Below, in pieces: positions 43,850-52,030 of a stretch of DNA of 64,000 nt; positions within the stretch are counted from its first letter, which is position 1, and each line of letters opens with the position of its first letter. The position numbers and the translations under genes are program-made. Location: NCBI RefSeq assembly GCF_018130955.1, contig NZ_JAFCJM010000024.1, positions 1 to 64,000 on the forward strand. The letters are read 5' to 3'. Origin of the DNA: Bradyrhizobium liaoningense (GTDB lineage Bacteria; Pseudomonadota; Alphaproteobacteria; Rhizobiales; Xanthobacteraceae). The notes beneath the pieces were generated by a model. It was given only the letters and a program-made list of their open reading frames with translations, did not search any database and was not told the DNA's origin.

Positions 43850-44224
43850 TTACGGCTCGATCCAGCGCTGCACGGCCTCGGCTGTATCGGCCGGCGTCGT
43901 GTTGAAACAGATGGCGGCGTTTGGCGCCAGGCGGTGGACGAGATTGATGACCTTCTCGAACATGAGCAGGCGCGCCTTCGGCTCGCGCAATCCGGCGCCG
44001 ATCACGATGCAGTCGAAGCGCTCGTCGCGCAGCGCCGCCGTGACCGTGGCCTCCGCGGTCTCGTCCGGATCGATCAGGCAGCTCGTCACCTCATAGCCGA
44101 GATCGCGCAGGCGCAGGAACTGCGCCTCGATATAGGAGCGGACGAGCTCCGGCGTGAGCTGCGGAAAGACGCTGTAATCCACACTGCCGGGCTCAATGCC
44201 GATCGCAAGCACGCGCTTTGCCAT
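43850..44224 (-). CDS. Conserved-looking protein of unknown function
   Basis: A 124-residue cytoplasmic protein without signal or membrane segments. It has an alternating alpha/beta look (KRVLAIGIEPGSVDY, FDCIVIGAGLREP), like a small Rossmann or flavodoxin-type fold. I do not recognise a family. It lies upstream of the lipoprotein gene on the same strand, with an 87-base gap. Confidence 0.65.
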   Translation of the reverse strand: MAKRVLAIGIEPGSVDYSVFPQLTPELVRSYIEAQFLRLRDLGYEVTSCLIDPDETAEATVTAALRDERFDCIVIGAGLREPKARLLMFEKVINLVHRLAPNAAICFNTTPADTAEAVQRWIEP

Positions 44225-44323
44225 GCAGCGCTCCAGGTGCCACCGTACGACTGCTGCGCCTGCAGCAGCCTGACTGCAAACGGCGACACGGGCGCCTGGG
44301 TTCCCTGTTCCCTGGGCGAGCTC

Positions 44324-45181
44324 TCACGCCGCCGTCGAACGAATCGCCGCCGCGATCGTCCTCAGCGACTGCCGGGCCACGGGATCGGACAGGCTCGCAT
44401 AGAGCACGAGATCGCGCGGCGGCAGCGCCGGCAGGCCGAGCTCGGGCCCGACATCGACCGAGTCTCGCGGCGCGACGCGGCGGCCGAGCACGGCAATCGC
44501 AAGCCCGGCGGAGACCGCAGCGGCGATGGTGCCAACCCCGCCGCCGACAAAAACTTCGGTCCAGGGGATTTTGGCCGCGTCGAGCGCCGCCACGCCCATG
44601 CCGCGCATGGCGCAGGATTCCGAATGCGCGGCGAGCGGCAGCGGATCGCCTGAACGATGCGCGAAATCGCGCGCGGCCATCCAGCCGAACGCCTCGGACA
44701 GCAGCACCTCGCCGCCACGCCGTCCGCCGTCATGTCCGATCACCACGACGGCATCGAGTGCGCCGTCATCGAAGGAGGCGAGAAGGTCGCGAGAGCTGCC
44801 GACATGCATCTCGAGCAGGAGACTTGGTTCGGCGCGCTTCACACGCTGAAGCAGCAGCGGCAGCTCGGCGCCGACGGCGTGGTCGCTGATACCGACCACG
44901 AGCCGACGCCGTTCGCTCGCAAAGGCATCGAGCGCGTTGCCGTGGGCTGCGATCAGCGTGCGCGCGCGGTCGAGGAAGAGCTGGCCTGCGGCGGTGAGGC
45001 GAACCCGACGCGGCGTCCGCTCGAACAGGCGCCGGCCGAGCCCGTCCTCGAGCCGCTTGATCTTCAGGCTCACCGCCGACTGCGTCGACTCCATCGCCTC
45101 GGCGGCGCGGGTGAAGCTGGCGAGATCGGCGACCAGGACGAAGGCCTGGACGGATTCGACATCGAGCGCCTTCATGGCCAT
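44324..45181 (-). CDS. LysR-family transcriptional regulator
   Basis: A 285-residue regulator with the LysR helix-turn-helix at 6-65 (SFTRAAEAMESTQSAVSLKIKRLEDGLGRRLF split over the wing). A periplasmic-binding-like co-inducer domain occupies the rest. ATG at 45181 or, two codons later, 45175. It is divergent from a tautomerase gene across 106 bases with an interrupted palindrome, the usual LysR arrangement for control of the neighbour and of itself. Confidence 0.9.
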   Translation of the reverse strand: MAMKALDVESVQAFVLVADLASFTRAAEAMESTQSAVSLKIKRLEDGLGRRLFERTPRRVRLTAAGQLFLDRARTLIAAHGNALDAFASERRRLVVGISDHAVGAELPLLLQRVKRAEPSLLLEMHVGSSRDLLASFDDGALDAVVVIGHDGGRRGGEVLLSEAFGWMAARDFAHRSGDPLPLAAHSESCAMRGMGVAALDAAKIPWTEVFVGGGVGTIAAAVSAGLAIAVLGRRVAPRDSVDVGPELGLPALPPRDLVLYASLSDPVARQSLRTIAAAIRSTAA

Positions 45182-45192
45182 TCATGACAAAC

Positions 45193-45226
45193 TGAAATCA
45201 TTGAAATATGCTTTCATATGATTTTC
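45193..45226. promoter_or_regulatory. Candidate LysR binding site
   Basis: An AT-rich imperfect palindrome centred near 45209: TGAAATCAT on the left and ATGATTTTC on the right, with inner arms TGAAA (45202-45206) and TTTCA (45212-45216). It lies 12 bases before the lysR start and some 62 bases before the tautomerase start. Confidence 0.55.
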
Positions 45227-45287
45227 GAATGGTCAATGCCGCCCTATCCTCCCGGCCGTCGAAGTTGCCGGATCAGGAGATCGCCCC

Positions 45288-45683
45288 ATGCCGCTCACCC
45301 GTGTTTCCCTCCGCCGCGGAAAGCCCGCCGCTTATCGGCAGGCCATTCTCGACGGCCTCTACGAGGCAATGCACGAGACTTTTGACGTGCCGGCGGACGA
45401 CTTCTTCATGCTGGTCACCGAGCATGAGGCGGCCGATTTCCATTGCAGCAAGACCTATCTCGGCGTGGCGCGCAGCGACGACCTCGTCATCATCCAGTTG
45501 ACCGTCAGCAACACGCGCAGCCTTGTGCAGAAGAAGGCGCTCTATCGCCGCATCGTCGAAAAGCTCAGCGCCAATCCCGGCCTGCGCGCGGAGGACGTCC
45601 TGATCAGTCTCGTCGAGACGCTTCCCGAAAACTGGTCGCTGGGTCACGGCCTGGCGCAATACGCCAAGGACGCAGCCGCCTGA
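45288..45683 (+). CDS. Tautomerase-family protein (Tautomerase_2 type)
   Basis: A 131-residue protein opening MPLTRVSLRRGKPAAYRQ with the expected catalytic Pro as residue 2. Later segments such as DFFMLVTEHEAADFHC and VEKLSANPGLRAEDVLISL fit the family. Function unassigned, possibly isomerisation or dehalogenation of unsaturated acids. Under probable control of the divergent LysR regulator. Confidence 0.86.
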   Translation: MPLTRVSLRRGKPAAYRQAILDGLYEAMHETFDVPADDFFMLVTEHEAADFHCSKTYLGVARSDDLVIIQLTVSNTRSLVQKKALYRRIVEKLSANPGLRAEDVLISLVETLPENWSLGHGLAQYAKDAAA

Positions 45684-45707
45684 GAGGCGCGGACGTCCTG
45701 GCGATGA

Positions 45708-47015
45708 TCAGCCTTTGTTGACGGGCACCGCAACGGCGGTGCCGGCTATCACGACGGCCGTCGCGCGGCGCTTCATCAGCGCGCGCTCACGCTCATTGGT
45801 CGCGAGCCGGGCGGCGGCCTCGAACGCCTCATGCGCCTCCGCGTAATGACCAAGCTTCTCCAAAAAGTCGCCGCGAACCGCCGGCAGATGGTGATACGCC
45901 TTCAGCGCCGGCTCGTCGGCGATGGCGTTCACAACATCGAGCCCGGCTTGCGGGCCCTCGGCCATGCCGACCGCGACCGCGCGGTTGAGCTCGATGACCG
46001 GCGAGCGCACCAACCGCGCCAGCTCTGCGTAGAGCGCTGCGATGCGCCGCCAGTCGGTGGCGGCGGCGCTATCCGCGGTGGCGTGACAAGCGATGATGGC
46101 GGACTGGAGCGCGTAGAATCCTCCGGCGCCGCCGAGCTCGCCGGCCCGCTCCAGCGAGCGCAGGCCGCGACGGATCTGCAGCTGGTCCCAGCGCGAGCGA
46201 TCCTGGTCCATCAGCAGAATGGGATCTCCCTTCGCGTCGGTTCGTGACCCCATCCGCGAGGCATTCAGCTCCATCAGCGCGATGAGGCCGTGGACCTCCG
46301 GTTCCTGCGGGGCGAGACCGACCAGCACGCGGCCCATGCGCAGCGCCTCCTCGCAGAGTTGAGGCCGTAGCCATTCCTCCCCGCGCGCCGCCAGATAGCC
46401 CTCGTTGAAGATGAGATAGACAACCTCCAGCACCGAGGCGAGACGCTCGGACAGCGCCTCGCCGCTCGGGGTCTCATAAGCGAGGCCGGATTCGGACAGC
46501 GTTCGCTTGGCGCGCAGGAGGCGCTGGGCGATGGTCGCTTCCGGCACGAGATAGGCACGCGCGATCTCAGCGGTGGTCAAGCCGCAGATCATGCGCAAGG
46601 CCAGCGCCGCGCGCGCTTCCCGAGACAGGATCGGATGACAGGCCGTAAAAATCAGCCGCAGCAGTTCATCGCCGATATCGTCGTCGAGCGCAGCGTCGAA
46701 ATCCGGCACGGCTTCCTGCTCCTGCAACATGTCCCGCGCCAGCATGTCGTGCTTGTGTGCGAGCATCTTGCCGCGACGCAGATGATCGAGCGCGCGGCGC
46801 CTGGCTGTTGTCACCAGCCAGGCGCCGGGGTTCTCGGGCACGCCGCTCACCGGCCACGCCTCGAGTGCCGCAACCAGCGCGTCCTGGGTCAGCTCCTCCG
46901 CAAGCGGCACGTCACGCAGCATCCGCGACAACGTCGCGATCAACCGCGGCTGCACGATGCGCCAGGTGGCGTGGATCGTGGCGCGGATCACGCGATCGGT
47001 GTCGGCGGCCGTCAT
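45708..47015 (-). CDS. ECF-type sigma factor with C-terminal TPR-like extension (ECF42-like)
   Basis: A 435-residue protein. Sigma regions 2 and 4 fill the first 180 residues (EELTQDALVAALEAWP; GLTTAEIARAYLVPEATIAQRLLRAK). A helical extension of about 240 residues follows (VIELNRAVAVGMAEGPQAGL). This build, together with the YCII/DGPF gene directly upstream, matches the ECF42 group. Such sigma factors lack a classical anti-sigma factor; the C-terminal extension is thought to control activity. Targets typically include the DGPF gene itself. Confidence 0.9.
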   Translation of the reverse strand: MTAADTDRVIRATIHATWRIVQPRLIATLSRMLRDVPLAEELTQDALVAALEAWPVSGVPENPGAWLVTTARRRALDHLRRGKMLAHKHDMLARDMLQEQEAVPDFDAALDDDIGDELLRLIFTACHPILSREARAALALRMICGLTTAEIARAYLVPEATIAQRLLRAKRTLSESGLAYETPSGEALSERLASVLEVVYLIFNEGYLAARGEEWLRPQLCEEALRMGRVLVGLAPQEPEVHGLIALMELNASRMGSRTDAKGDPILLMDQDRSRWDQLQIRRGLRSLERAGELGGAGGFYALQSAIIACHATADSAAATDWRRIAALYAELARLVRSPVIELNRAVAVGMAEGPQAGLDVVNAIADEPALKAYHHLPAVRGDFLEKLGHYAEAHEAFEAAARLATNERERALMKRRATAVVIAGTAVAVPVNKG

Positions 47016-47046
47016 CGCCGCCGATGAGCCCGGCCTGCGCCACGCA

Positions 47047-47442
47047 TCAGGTGTCGGCAGCTGTCAGCGGCTGACACGCACGGTGCATGTCTGACGTGGC
47101 GAACCCCCGCAATTCGCAGGTGCCTTCCCAGCCCGGCATGTGATCGAGGTGCAACTGCATGAATTCCCTCGCCATGGCCAAGGCTTCCTCCTTGTCGCGC
47201 AGCTCGAAAATGGCATAGCCGCCGATCACCTCCTTGGCCTCGACGAAGGGGCCGTCGATGACGCTGAGCTTGCCGTCAGCGATGCGCACCCGCGCGCCGG
47301 TCGCAAGCGGCATCAGGCCGCCATTGTCGATCATCCGACCAGCCTTGATCTCCCGCTCGGAAATCCTTTGCATCGCCTCCGCCAGCGCCGGGGACGGCCC
47401 TGCCGGGGGTTTTGGGGAGGTGACGATGTACATGAAGCGCAT
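47047..47442 (-). CDS. YCII/DGPF-domain protein
   Basis: A 131-residue protein with the motif IDGPFVEAKEVIGGYAIFE in its YCII-like ferredoxin fold. DGPF proteins are regularly encoded with ECF42 sigma factors. It ends 31 bases before the sigma gene start and has AGGAG before its ATG. Biochemical role unknown. Confidence 0.9.
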   Translation of the reverse strand: MRFMYIVTSPKPPAGPSPALAEAMQRISEREIKAGRMIDNGGLMPLATGARVRIADGKLSVIDGPFVEAKEVIGGYAIFELRDKEEALAMAREFMQLHLDHMPGWEGTCELRGFATSDMHRACQPLTAADT

Positions 47443-47569
47443 GCAAAACTCCTATTAGGGTGAGAAGCGGCCATGTCAGGCCCAAAATCTGCTCGCTAAG
47501 GAGTTGACGATCCAGGCGGTGCCAGATCGACATGGACGGTGAAAAAAATTGGCGCCGGATAGGTCGCGG

Positions 47570-48262
47570 CTATTGCCGCAACATGATCAGGGGGTCGGCA
47601 GTATCAGGTACACGCCGCCACTGCGCGTTGTCGTCGGCCTCGAACTGCCAGGTGTCGCCCGCCTTCGACATCAAAATGATCTGGCCGCGCTCCAGCCGCC
47701 ATTGCGTCGGGTTGAACTGCGCAATCGCCGGATCGCATTTCGGCTTGACGAAGACCTGGAAATTGTCCGGGCCGGCTTCGGTATTGGTGAGCACCAGCGA
47801 ACAGATCGGCTGGCCATTGCCGCGCACCATCGCCCAGTCGCCGATCATCTGATCCATCGACTTTGCCATCGAGCGGGCAGCCGCAAGGTTTTGCAGAATG
47901 TAGACCCCCTCGCCCTGCCGCAGGCCTTCAAAAATGCCGGCCTCGACCTCGGTGAAGTCGATCACGGCCTCGCCGGTCGCGTCCTGCAGGCGCACGATGT
48001 CGAGGCCCTTCACGCTCCAGGCCGCGATGTCCTTGGTGAAGGGCAGCGCGGTCTTGCAGGCGGGCTCGAGCTCGAGTTTCGAGCCCTGTCCTGCAGCGTC
48101 GCCCTTGAGCGTGACGACGCAGGTCTTGCTCCGCTCGGTGGTGGAGAGCTCCCACTGCCCGACCATGTCCTTCTTCAGGGTCGTCGCGTCCTGCGCCTGC
48201 GCAAGGCCGATCGCGGCGACAAGCGCCACGGCGGACAGTGCTGCAACCCTGAAAAACGACAT
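47570..48262 (-). CDS. Exported two-domain AprI/Inh metalloprotease-inhibitor family protein
   Basis: A 230-residue protein with a signal peptide (…GLAQAQ). Two Inh-like beta-barrel domains follow: MVGQWELSTTERSKTCVVTL (about 33-115) and MIGDWAMVRGNGQPICSLVL (about 138-222). Each has the Trp near its start and a conserved Cys pair. Inh proteins inhibit secreted serralysin-type metalloproteases in the periplasm. No such protease lies in this window. Its start overlaps the upstream dehydrogenase stop by one base, so it is the last gene of the ABC operon. Confidence 0.82.
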   Translation of the reverse strand: MSFFRVAALSAVALVAAIGLAQAQDATTLKKDMVGQWELSTTERSKTCVVTLKGDAAGQGSKLELEPACKTALPFTKDIAAWSVKGLDIVRLQDATGEAVIDFTEVEAGIFEGLRQGEGVYILQNLAAARSMAKSMDQMIGDWAMVRGNGQPICSLVLTNTEAGPDNFQVFVKPKCDPAIAQFNPTQWRLERGQIILMSKAGDTWQFEADDNAQWRRVPDTADPLIMLRQ

Positions 48263-49251
48263 CAGCGTCCCTTCACCGGCGTTTCCGGAACCGGCGTGAT
48301 CGGCGGCTTGCCGGAAAACCAGGTCTTGAGATTGTCGACCACGAGCTGGTCCATCGCATTGCGGGTGACGACGGAGGCCGAACCGATATGCGGCAGCAGG
48401 ATGACGTTCTGCATGGATTTGAGCTCGTCCGGCACGTTCGGCTCGGCGGCGAACACGTCGAGGCCGGCCGCGAGAATGGTGCCGGATTTCAGCGCCTGCA
48501 CCAGCGCGGGCTCGTCGACCACGGAGCCGCGCGCGACGTTGATCAGCACGCCGCGTGGGCCGAGCGCCTTAAACACCTCGGCATTGATCATCTTGTTGGT
48601 GCCGGCACCGCCGGGCACGATGACAACAAGCGTATCCACGTCCTTCGCCATCTGGATCAGGTCGGGATAGTGCTTGTAGGAGACGTCCTTCGACGGGTTG
48701 CGCGAGTGATAGACGACGGGCACGTGCGAGGCCTCGATCCGTCGCGCGATCGCCTGGCCGATGCGGCCCATGCCGACGATGCCGACCTTGCGGTCGCGCA
48801 GCGAGCCGACGCTCAGGGGATAGTTCTGGGTCTGCCACAGGCCGGAGCGGACGTAGCGGTCGGCCTTGATGAACTCGCGCAAGGTCGCCAGCAGAAGCCC
48901 CATCGCAACGTCGGCGACCTCTTCGGTCAGCACGTCGGGCGTATTGGTGACGATGATGTTGTGCTCGCGCGCATAGGCCGTATCGACGTGATCGTAGCCG
49001 ACGCCGAAATTCGAGACGATCTCGAGCTTCGGAAGCTGCGACAGCGAGTTCTTGTCAGCGCGCACGGTGTGATAGGTCACCGCCACGCCGCGAATCTTTT
49101 CGCGGACCGCCGGCGTCAGCCGCTCGAGGTCACCGTGGGTCTCGGCTTTATGCACGACGAAATGATCGGAAAAGCCGTTCTCCAGGATCGGCCGCACCGG
49201 CCCATAGATCAGAAGGTCGATCTTTTCGGACGAAATCGGACCGGTAGACAT
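48262..49251 (-). CDS. D-2-hydroxyacid dehydrogenase (glyoxylate/hydroxypyruvate reductase-like)
   Basis: A 329-residue NAD(P)-dependent dehydrogenase. The Rossmann motif is VGMGRIGQAIA (159-169). Catalytic residues Arg241 (NVARGS), Glu270 (AAEP) and His288 (PHIGSAS) are intact. It reduces small 2-oxoacids such as glyoxylate or hydroxypyruvate. It overlaps its operon neighbours by one base on each side, and so is translationally coupled to the permease. Confidence 0.92.
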   Translation of the reverse strand: MSTGPISSEKIDLLIYGPVRPILENGFSDHFVVHKAETHGDLERLTPAVREKIRGVAVTYHTVRADKNSLSQLPKLEIVSNFGVGYDHVDTAYAREHNIIVTNTPDVLTEEVADVAMGLLLATLREFIKADRYVRSGLWQTQNYPLSVGSLRDRKVGIVGMGRIGQAIARRIEASHVPVVYHSRNPSKDVSYKHYPDLIQMAKDVDTLVVIVPGGAGTNKMINAEVFKALGPRGVLINVARGSVVDEPALVQALKSGTILAAGLDVFAAEPNVPDELKSMQNVILLPHIGSASVVTRNAMDQLVVDNLKTWFSGKPPITPVPETPVKGR

Positions 49252-50066
49252 CAGGTATCCTTTCCAAGCGCGCTTTCATGCCAGCGCCGCAAAACGAGGT
49301 GGGAAATTAGCGCCAGCAGCCCATAGATGACAATCCCGGCGAGCGACAACAACAGCAGCGCTGCGAACATGCGGGGTATGTTGAGACGATAGCCTGACTC
49401 CGCGATCCGGTAGGCGAGCCCCGAGCCCGCGCCGGCCGTTCCGGCCGCGATCTCGGCCACGACCGCGCCGATCAGCGACAACCCGCCGGCAATGCGCAAG
49501 CCGCCCAGGATGTAAGGCAGGGCTGACGGCAATTTAAGAAAACGCAGGGTTTGCGGGCTTGATGCGCCATAGAGCTGGAACAGGCCGGCGAGATTGCGGT
49601 CGACCGAGCTCAACCCGAGCGTGGTGTTCGACAGCACTGGAAAGAAGGCGACGATGAAGGCGCAGACCACGACCGCGGTCTGCTGGTCCAGATAGATCAA
49701 GAGCAGCGGCGCGATCGCGATGACCGGCGTCACCTGCAGGATGACGGCATAGGGGAACAGCGAATATTCCACCCATTTCGACTGGTTGAACAACAGCGCC
49801 AGCGCGATGCCGCCGACGGCGGCGGCGATGAACCCTTCGAGCGTGGTGAGCAGCGTGGTCGCAAGCGATTGCGACAGCACCCCCCAATCGTTGATCATCG
49901 TAACAATGATGGCCGAGGGCGCCGGCAGCACGTAAGGCGGGATCGCCTTGACCCGCACCACGAGTTCCCAGGCGATGAGGCCGGCCGCGAACACGACGAC
50001 GGGCAGAACGAAGCGCACCGCCTTCAGCGTGCCATTGCCGGACGGATTGGCTGGCTCTGCGCTCAT
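49251..50066 (-). CDS. ABC transporter permease, SsuC/TauC/ThiX-like
   Basis: A 271-residue permease with about six helices and the EAA-type loop LYGASSPQTLRFLKLPSALPYILGG split across the coupling region. The ATG at 50066 overlaps the stop of the ATPase gene by four bases (ATGA). It belongs to the nitrate/sulfonate/taurine permease group together with the next two genes upstream. Confidence 0.92.
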   Translation of the reverse strand: MSAEPANPSGNGTLKAVRFVLPVVVFAAGLIAWELVVRVKAIPPYVLPAPSAIIVTMINDWGVLSQSLATTLLTTLEGFIAAAVGGIALALLFNQSKWVEYSLFPYAVILQVTPVIAIAPLLLIYLDQQTAVVVCAFIVAFFPVLSNTTLGLSSVDRNLAGLFQLYGASSPQTLRFLKLPSALPYILGGLRIAGGLSLIGAVVAEIAAGTAGAGSGLAYRIAESGYRLNIPRMFAALLLLSLAGIVIYGLLALISHLVLRRWHESALGKDT

Positions 50067-50872
50067 AGCACCGCCTGACCGGAATAGGAGGGCGCGGCCG
50101 ACACGCGGCGGCAATAATCGGCATAGGCGGCGGAGGTGCGAAACGCCTCGCCGCGCGGCTCCACCGTCTCGATACGGATGTCGGCCTGGATGCGGCCGGG
50201 CCGCGCCGTCATCACCACGACGCGCTGCGACAGATAGACGGATTCGAACACCGAATGGGTCACGAAGATGACGGTCTTGCGCAGGCCGCGCCACAGCGCG
50301 AGCAGATCGTTGTTGAGGCGAAAGCGCGTGATCTCGTCGAGTGCGGCGAACGGCTCGTCCATCAGGAGAATGTCGGGATCGGTGACCAATGCGCGGGCCA
50401 GTGACACCCGCATCTTCATGCCGCCCGAGAGCTCGCGCGGGAACGCATCGGCGAAATCGGCAAGACCGACGCTCGCGAGCGCATCATCGACCCGCGCATT
50501 CGCGTCGCGCTTCGCCACACCCGCAAGCTTCAGTGGCAGCCGCACATTCTCGCGCACGCTGGTCCAGGGCATCAGGGTCGGCTCCTGGAACACGAAGCCG
50601 ATGCCGTGGCCGGGTTGCGGCACGCCTTCATGGCGCGCAACCCGCACCGTGCCGGAACTGGGCGCGGCGAGCCCTGCGATTAGGCGCAGCGCCGTCGACT
50701 TGCCGCAGCCGGACGGTCCGAGCAGCGAGATGAACTCGCCCTTGCGCACGGCGAGATCGAACGGGCCGAGCGCCATGACGCCGCTGTCATAGACCTTGGT
50801 CACGGCGCGCAAGCTCACGCTGAGCGCCGTCAGGCCGCCGTCGCCCCCGGAGGAGGCCGTGACATCGGACAT
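50063..50872 (-). CDS. ABC transporter ATPase, SsuB/TauB-like
   Basis: A 269-residue ATPase. Walker A is GPSGCGKS, signature LSGGMKMRVSLARAL, Walker B ILLMDEPFAALD, switch VTHS. It energises the permease encoded downstream. It begins seven bases after the binding-protein gene and overlaps the permease gene. Confidence 0.93.
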   Translation of the reverse strand: MSDVTASSGGDGGLTALSVSLRAVTKVYDSGVMALGPFDLAVRKGEFISLLGPSGCGKSTALRLIAGLAAPSSGTVRVARHEGVPQPGHGIGFVFQEPTLMPWTSVRENVRLPLKLAGVAKRDANARVDDALASVGLADFADAFPRELSGGMKMRVSLARALVTDPDILLMDEPFAALDEITRFRLNNDLLALWRGLRKTVIFVTHSVFESVYLSQRVVVMTARPGRIQADIRIETVEPRGEAFRTSAAYADYCRRVSAAPSYSGQAVL

Positions 50873-50879
50873 CGGCTGT

Positions 50880-51899
50880 TCACTTGGCCGGGCGCAGCTC
50901 GACGCCGACGCCCTTGTTGACGAAGCGCAGCGTGTAGGATTTGCGGTAGTCGAGGTCGCGCTTGATGACGCCGGCCCGCACCATCTTGTCGAAGAAGGAG
51001 GTGTAGCGCTCGTCGCTCATCGCGCCGATGCCGTCCTTCACCGAATCGCCGGAATCGACGATGCCGAATTCCTTCATCTTGGCGACGGAATAGGCCAGCA
51101 GCTCATCCGTCATTTCCGGATTGAGCTTCTTGATCATGGCGTTGCCGGCCGAGTTGTCGCGATAGAGGTAATTGTACCAGCCGACCACCGAAGCATCGAC
51201 GAAGCGCTGCACGAGATCCGGCTTCTTGTCGACGATCTCCTTGCGGGTCTCGATCAGCGTCGAATAGGTGTTGAAGCCGGAATTGGCGAGCAGGATCACG
51301 TTGGGCTTGAAGCCGGCGGCCTTCTCCACGGCGAACGGTTCCGAGGTCACGTAGCCCTGCATCGCGCTCTTGGGGTTCGCGATGAAGGGCTGCGGGTTGA
51401 AATTGTAGGGCCGGACGTTCTTCTCGTTAAAGCCGTATTCGGACTTCAGCCACTGAAAGTAGCTGGTCATGCCCTCTTTGGAGACGAACATGGTCAGCGG
51501 CTTCAGATCGTCGATCTTGCCGAGCTTCACGTCCGGATGGGTCAGCATCACCTGCGGATCCTTCTGGAAGATCGCGGCAACCGTGATCACGGGCACGTTG
51601 TTGGCAACCGCGTCGAACGACATCAGCGTGTTCGCGGCCATGAAGAAGTCGATCTTGCCGGCGATCAGCAGCATCCGGTTGTTGTCGTTGGGGCCGCCGG
51701 GAACGATGGTGACGTCGAGCCCATATTTCTTGTAGGTGCCGTCGGCCGCCGCCTGGAAGAAGCCGCCATGCTCGGCCTCGGCGACCCAGTTGGTGCCGAA
51801 GGAGACCTTGTCGAGGGTTTCGGCCCGCGCGGGCAGAATCGCGAGGAGAGCCGCAGCGACTACCCCCGTTAACGCTCGGCCGAGATGAATGGGGCGCAT
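50880..51899 (-). CDS. ABC substrate-binding protein, NMT1/THI5-like
   Basis: A 339-residue exported binding protein. Signal peptide to about residue 26 (…LAILPARAE); the mature part opens VSFGTNWVAEAEHGGFFQA and has the NMT1-type pattern GKIDFFMAAN. Family members bind pyrimidine precursors, thiamine-like compounds, sulfonates, nitriles or riboflavin. The divergent creatininase-family gene hints at a nitrogen-rich cyclic amide, but this is inference. ATG 51899 has GGAG upstream. Confidence 0.9.
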   Translation of the reverse strand: MRPIHLGRALTGVVAAALLAILPARAETLDKVSFGTNWVAEAEHGGFFQAAADGTYKKYGLDVTIVPGGPNDNNRMLLIAGKIDFFMAANTLMSFDAVANNVPVITVAAIFQKDPQVMLTHPDVKLGKIDDLKPLTMFVSKEGMTSYFQWLKSEYGFNEKNVRPYNFNPQPFIANPKSAMQGYVTSEPFAVEKAAGFKPNVILLANSGFNTYSTLIETRKEIVDKKPDLVQRFVDASVVGWYNYLYRDNSAGNAMIKKLNPEMTDELLAYSVAKMKEFGIVDSGDSVKDGIGAMSDERYTSFFDKMVRAGVIKRDLDYRKSYTLRFVNKGVGVELRPAK

Positions 51900-51954
51900 G
51901 ATTGGACTCCGTCGATCGTTCTGGCCCATGATAGGCACAACCTAGGAAATTTTG

Positions 51955-51983
51955 GGGGACGCGGCCCTGCGAGCGGCGTCCCC
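51955..51983 (+). promoter_or_regulatory. Hairpin in the leader of the creatininase gene
   Basis: GGGGACGC (51955-51962) pairs with GCGTCCCC (51976-51983) across a 13-base loop, 48 bases before the ATG. It lies in the divergent region and could be an operator or a leader structure. Confidence 0.35.
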
Positions 51984-52030
51984 TGGAGAGAACACCAAAC
52001 TACCGTGCAAATTCGCGCAAAGAAACCTCG

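Noticed and set aside
47541..47585. Intrinsic terminator after the Inh gene
   Set aside because: A T-run on the minus strand (47542-47548) and a GCGGC/GCCGC stem exist, but they are about 20 bases apart and the stem overlaps the stop codon.
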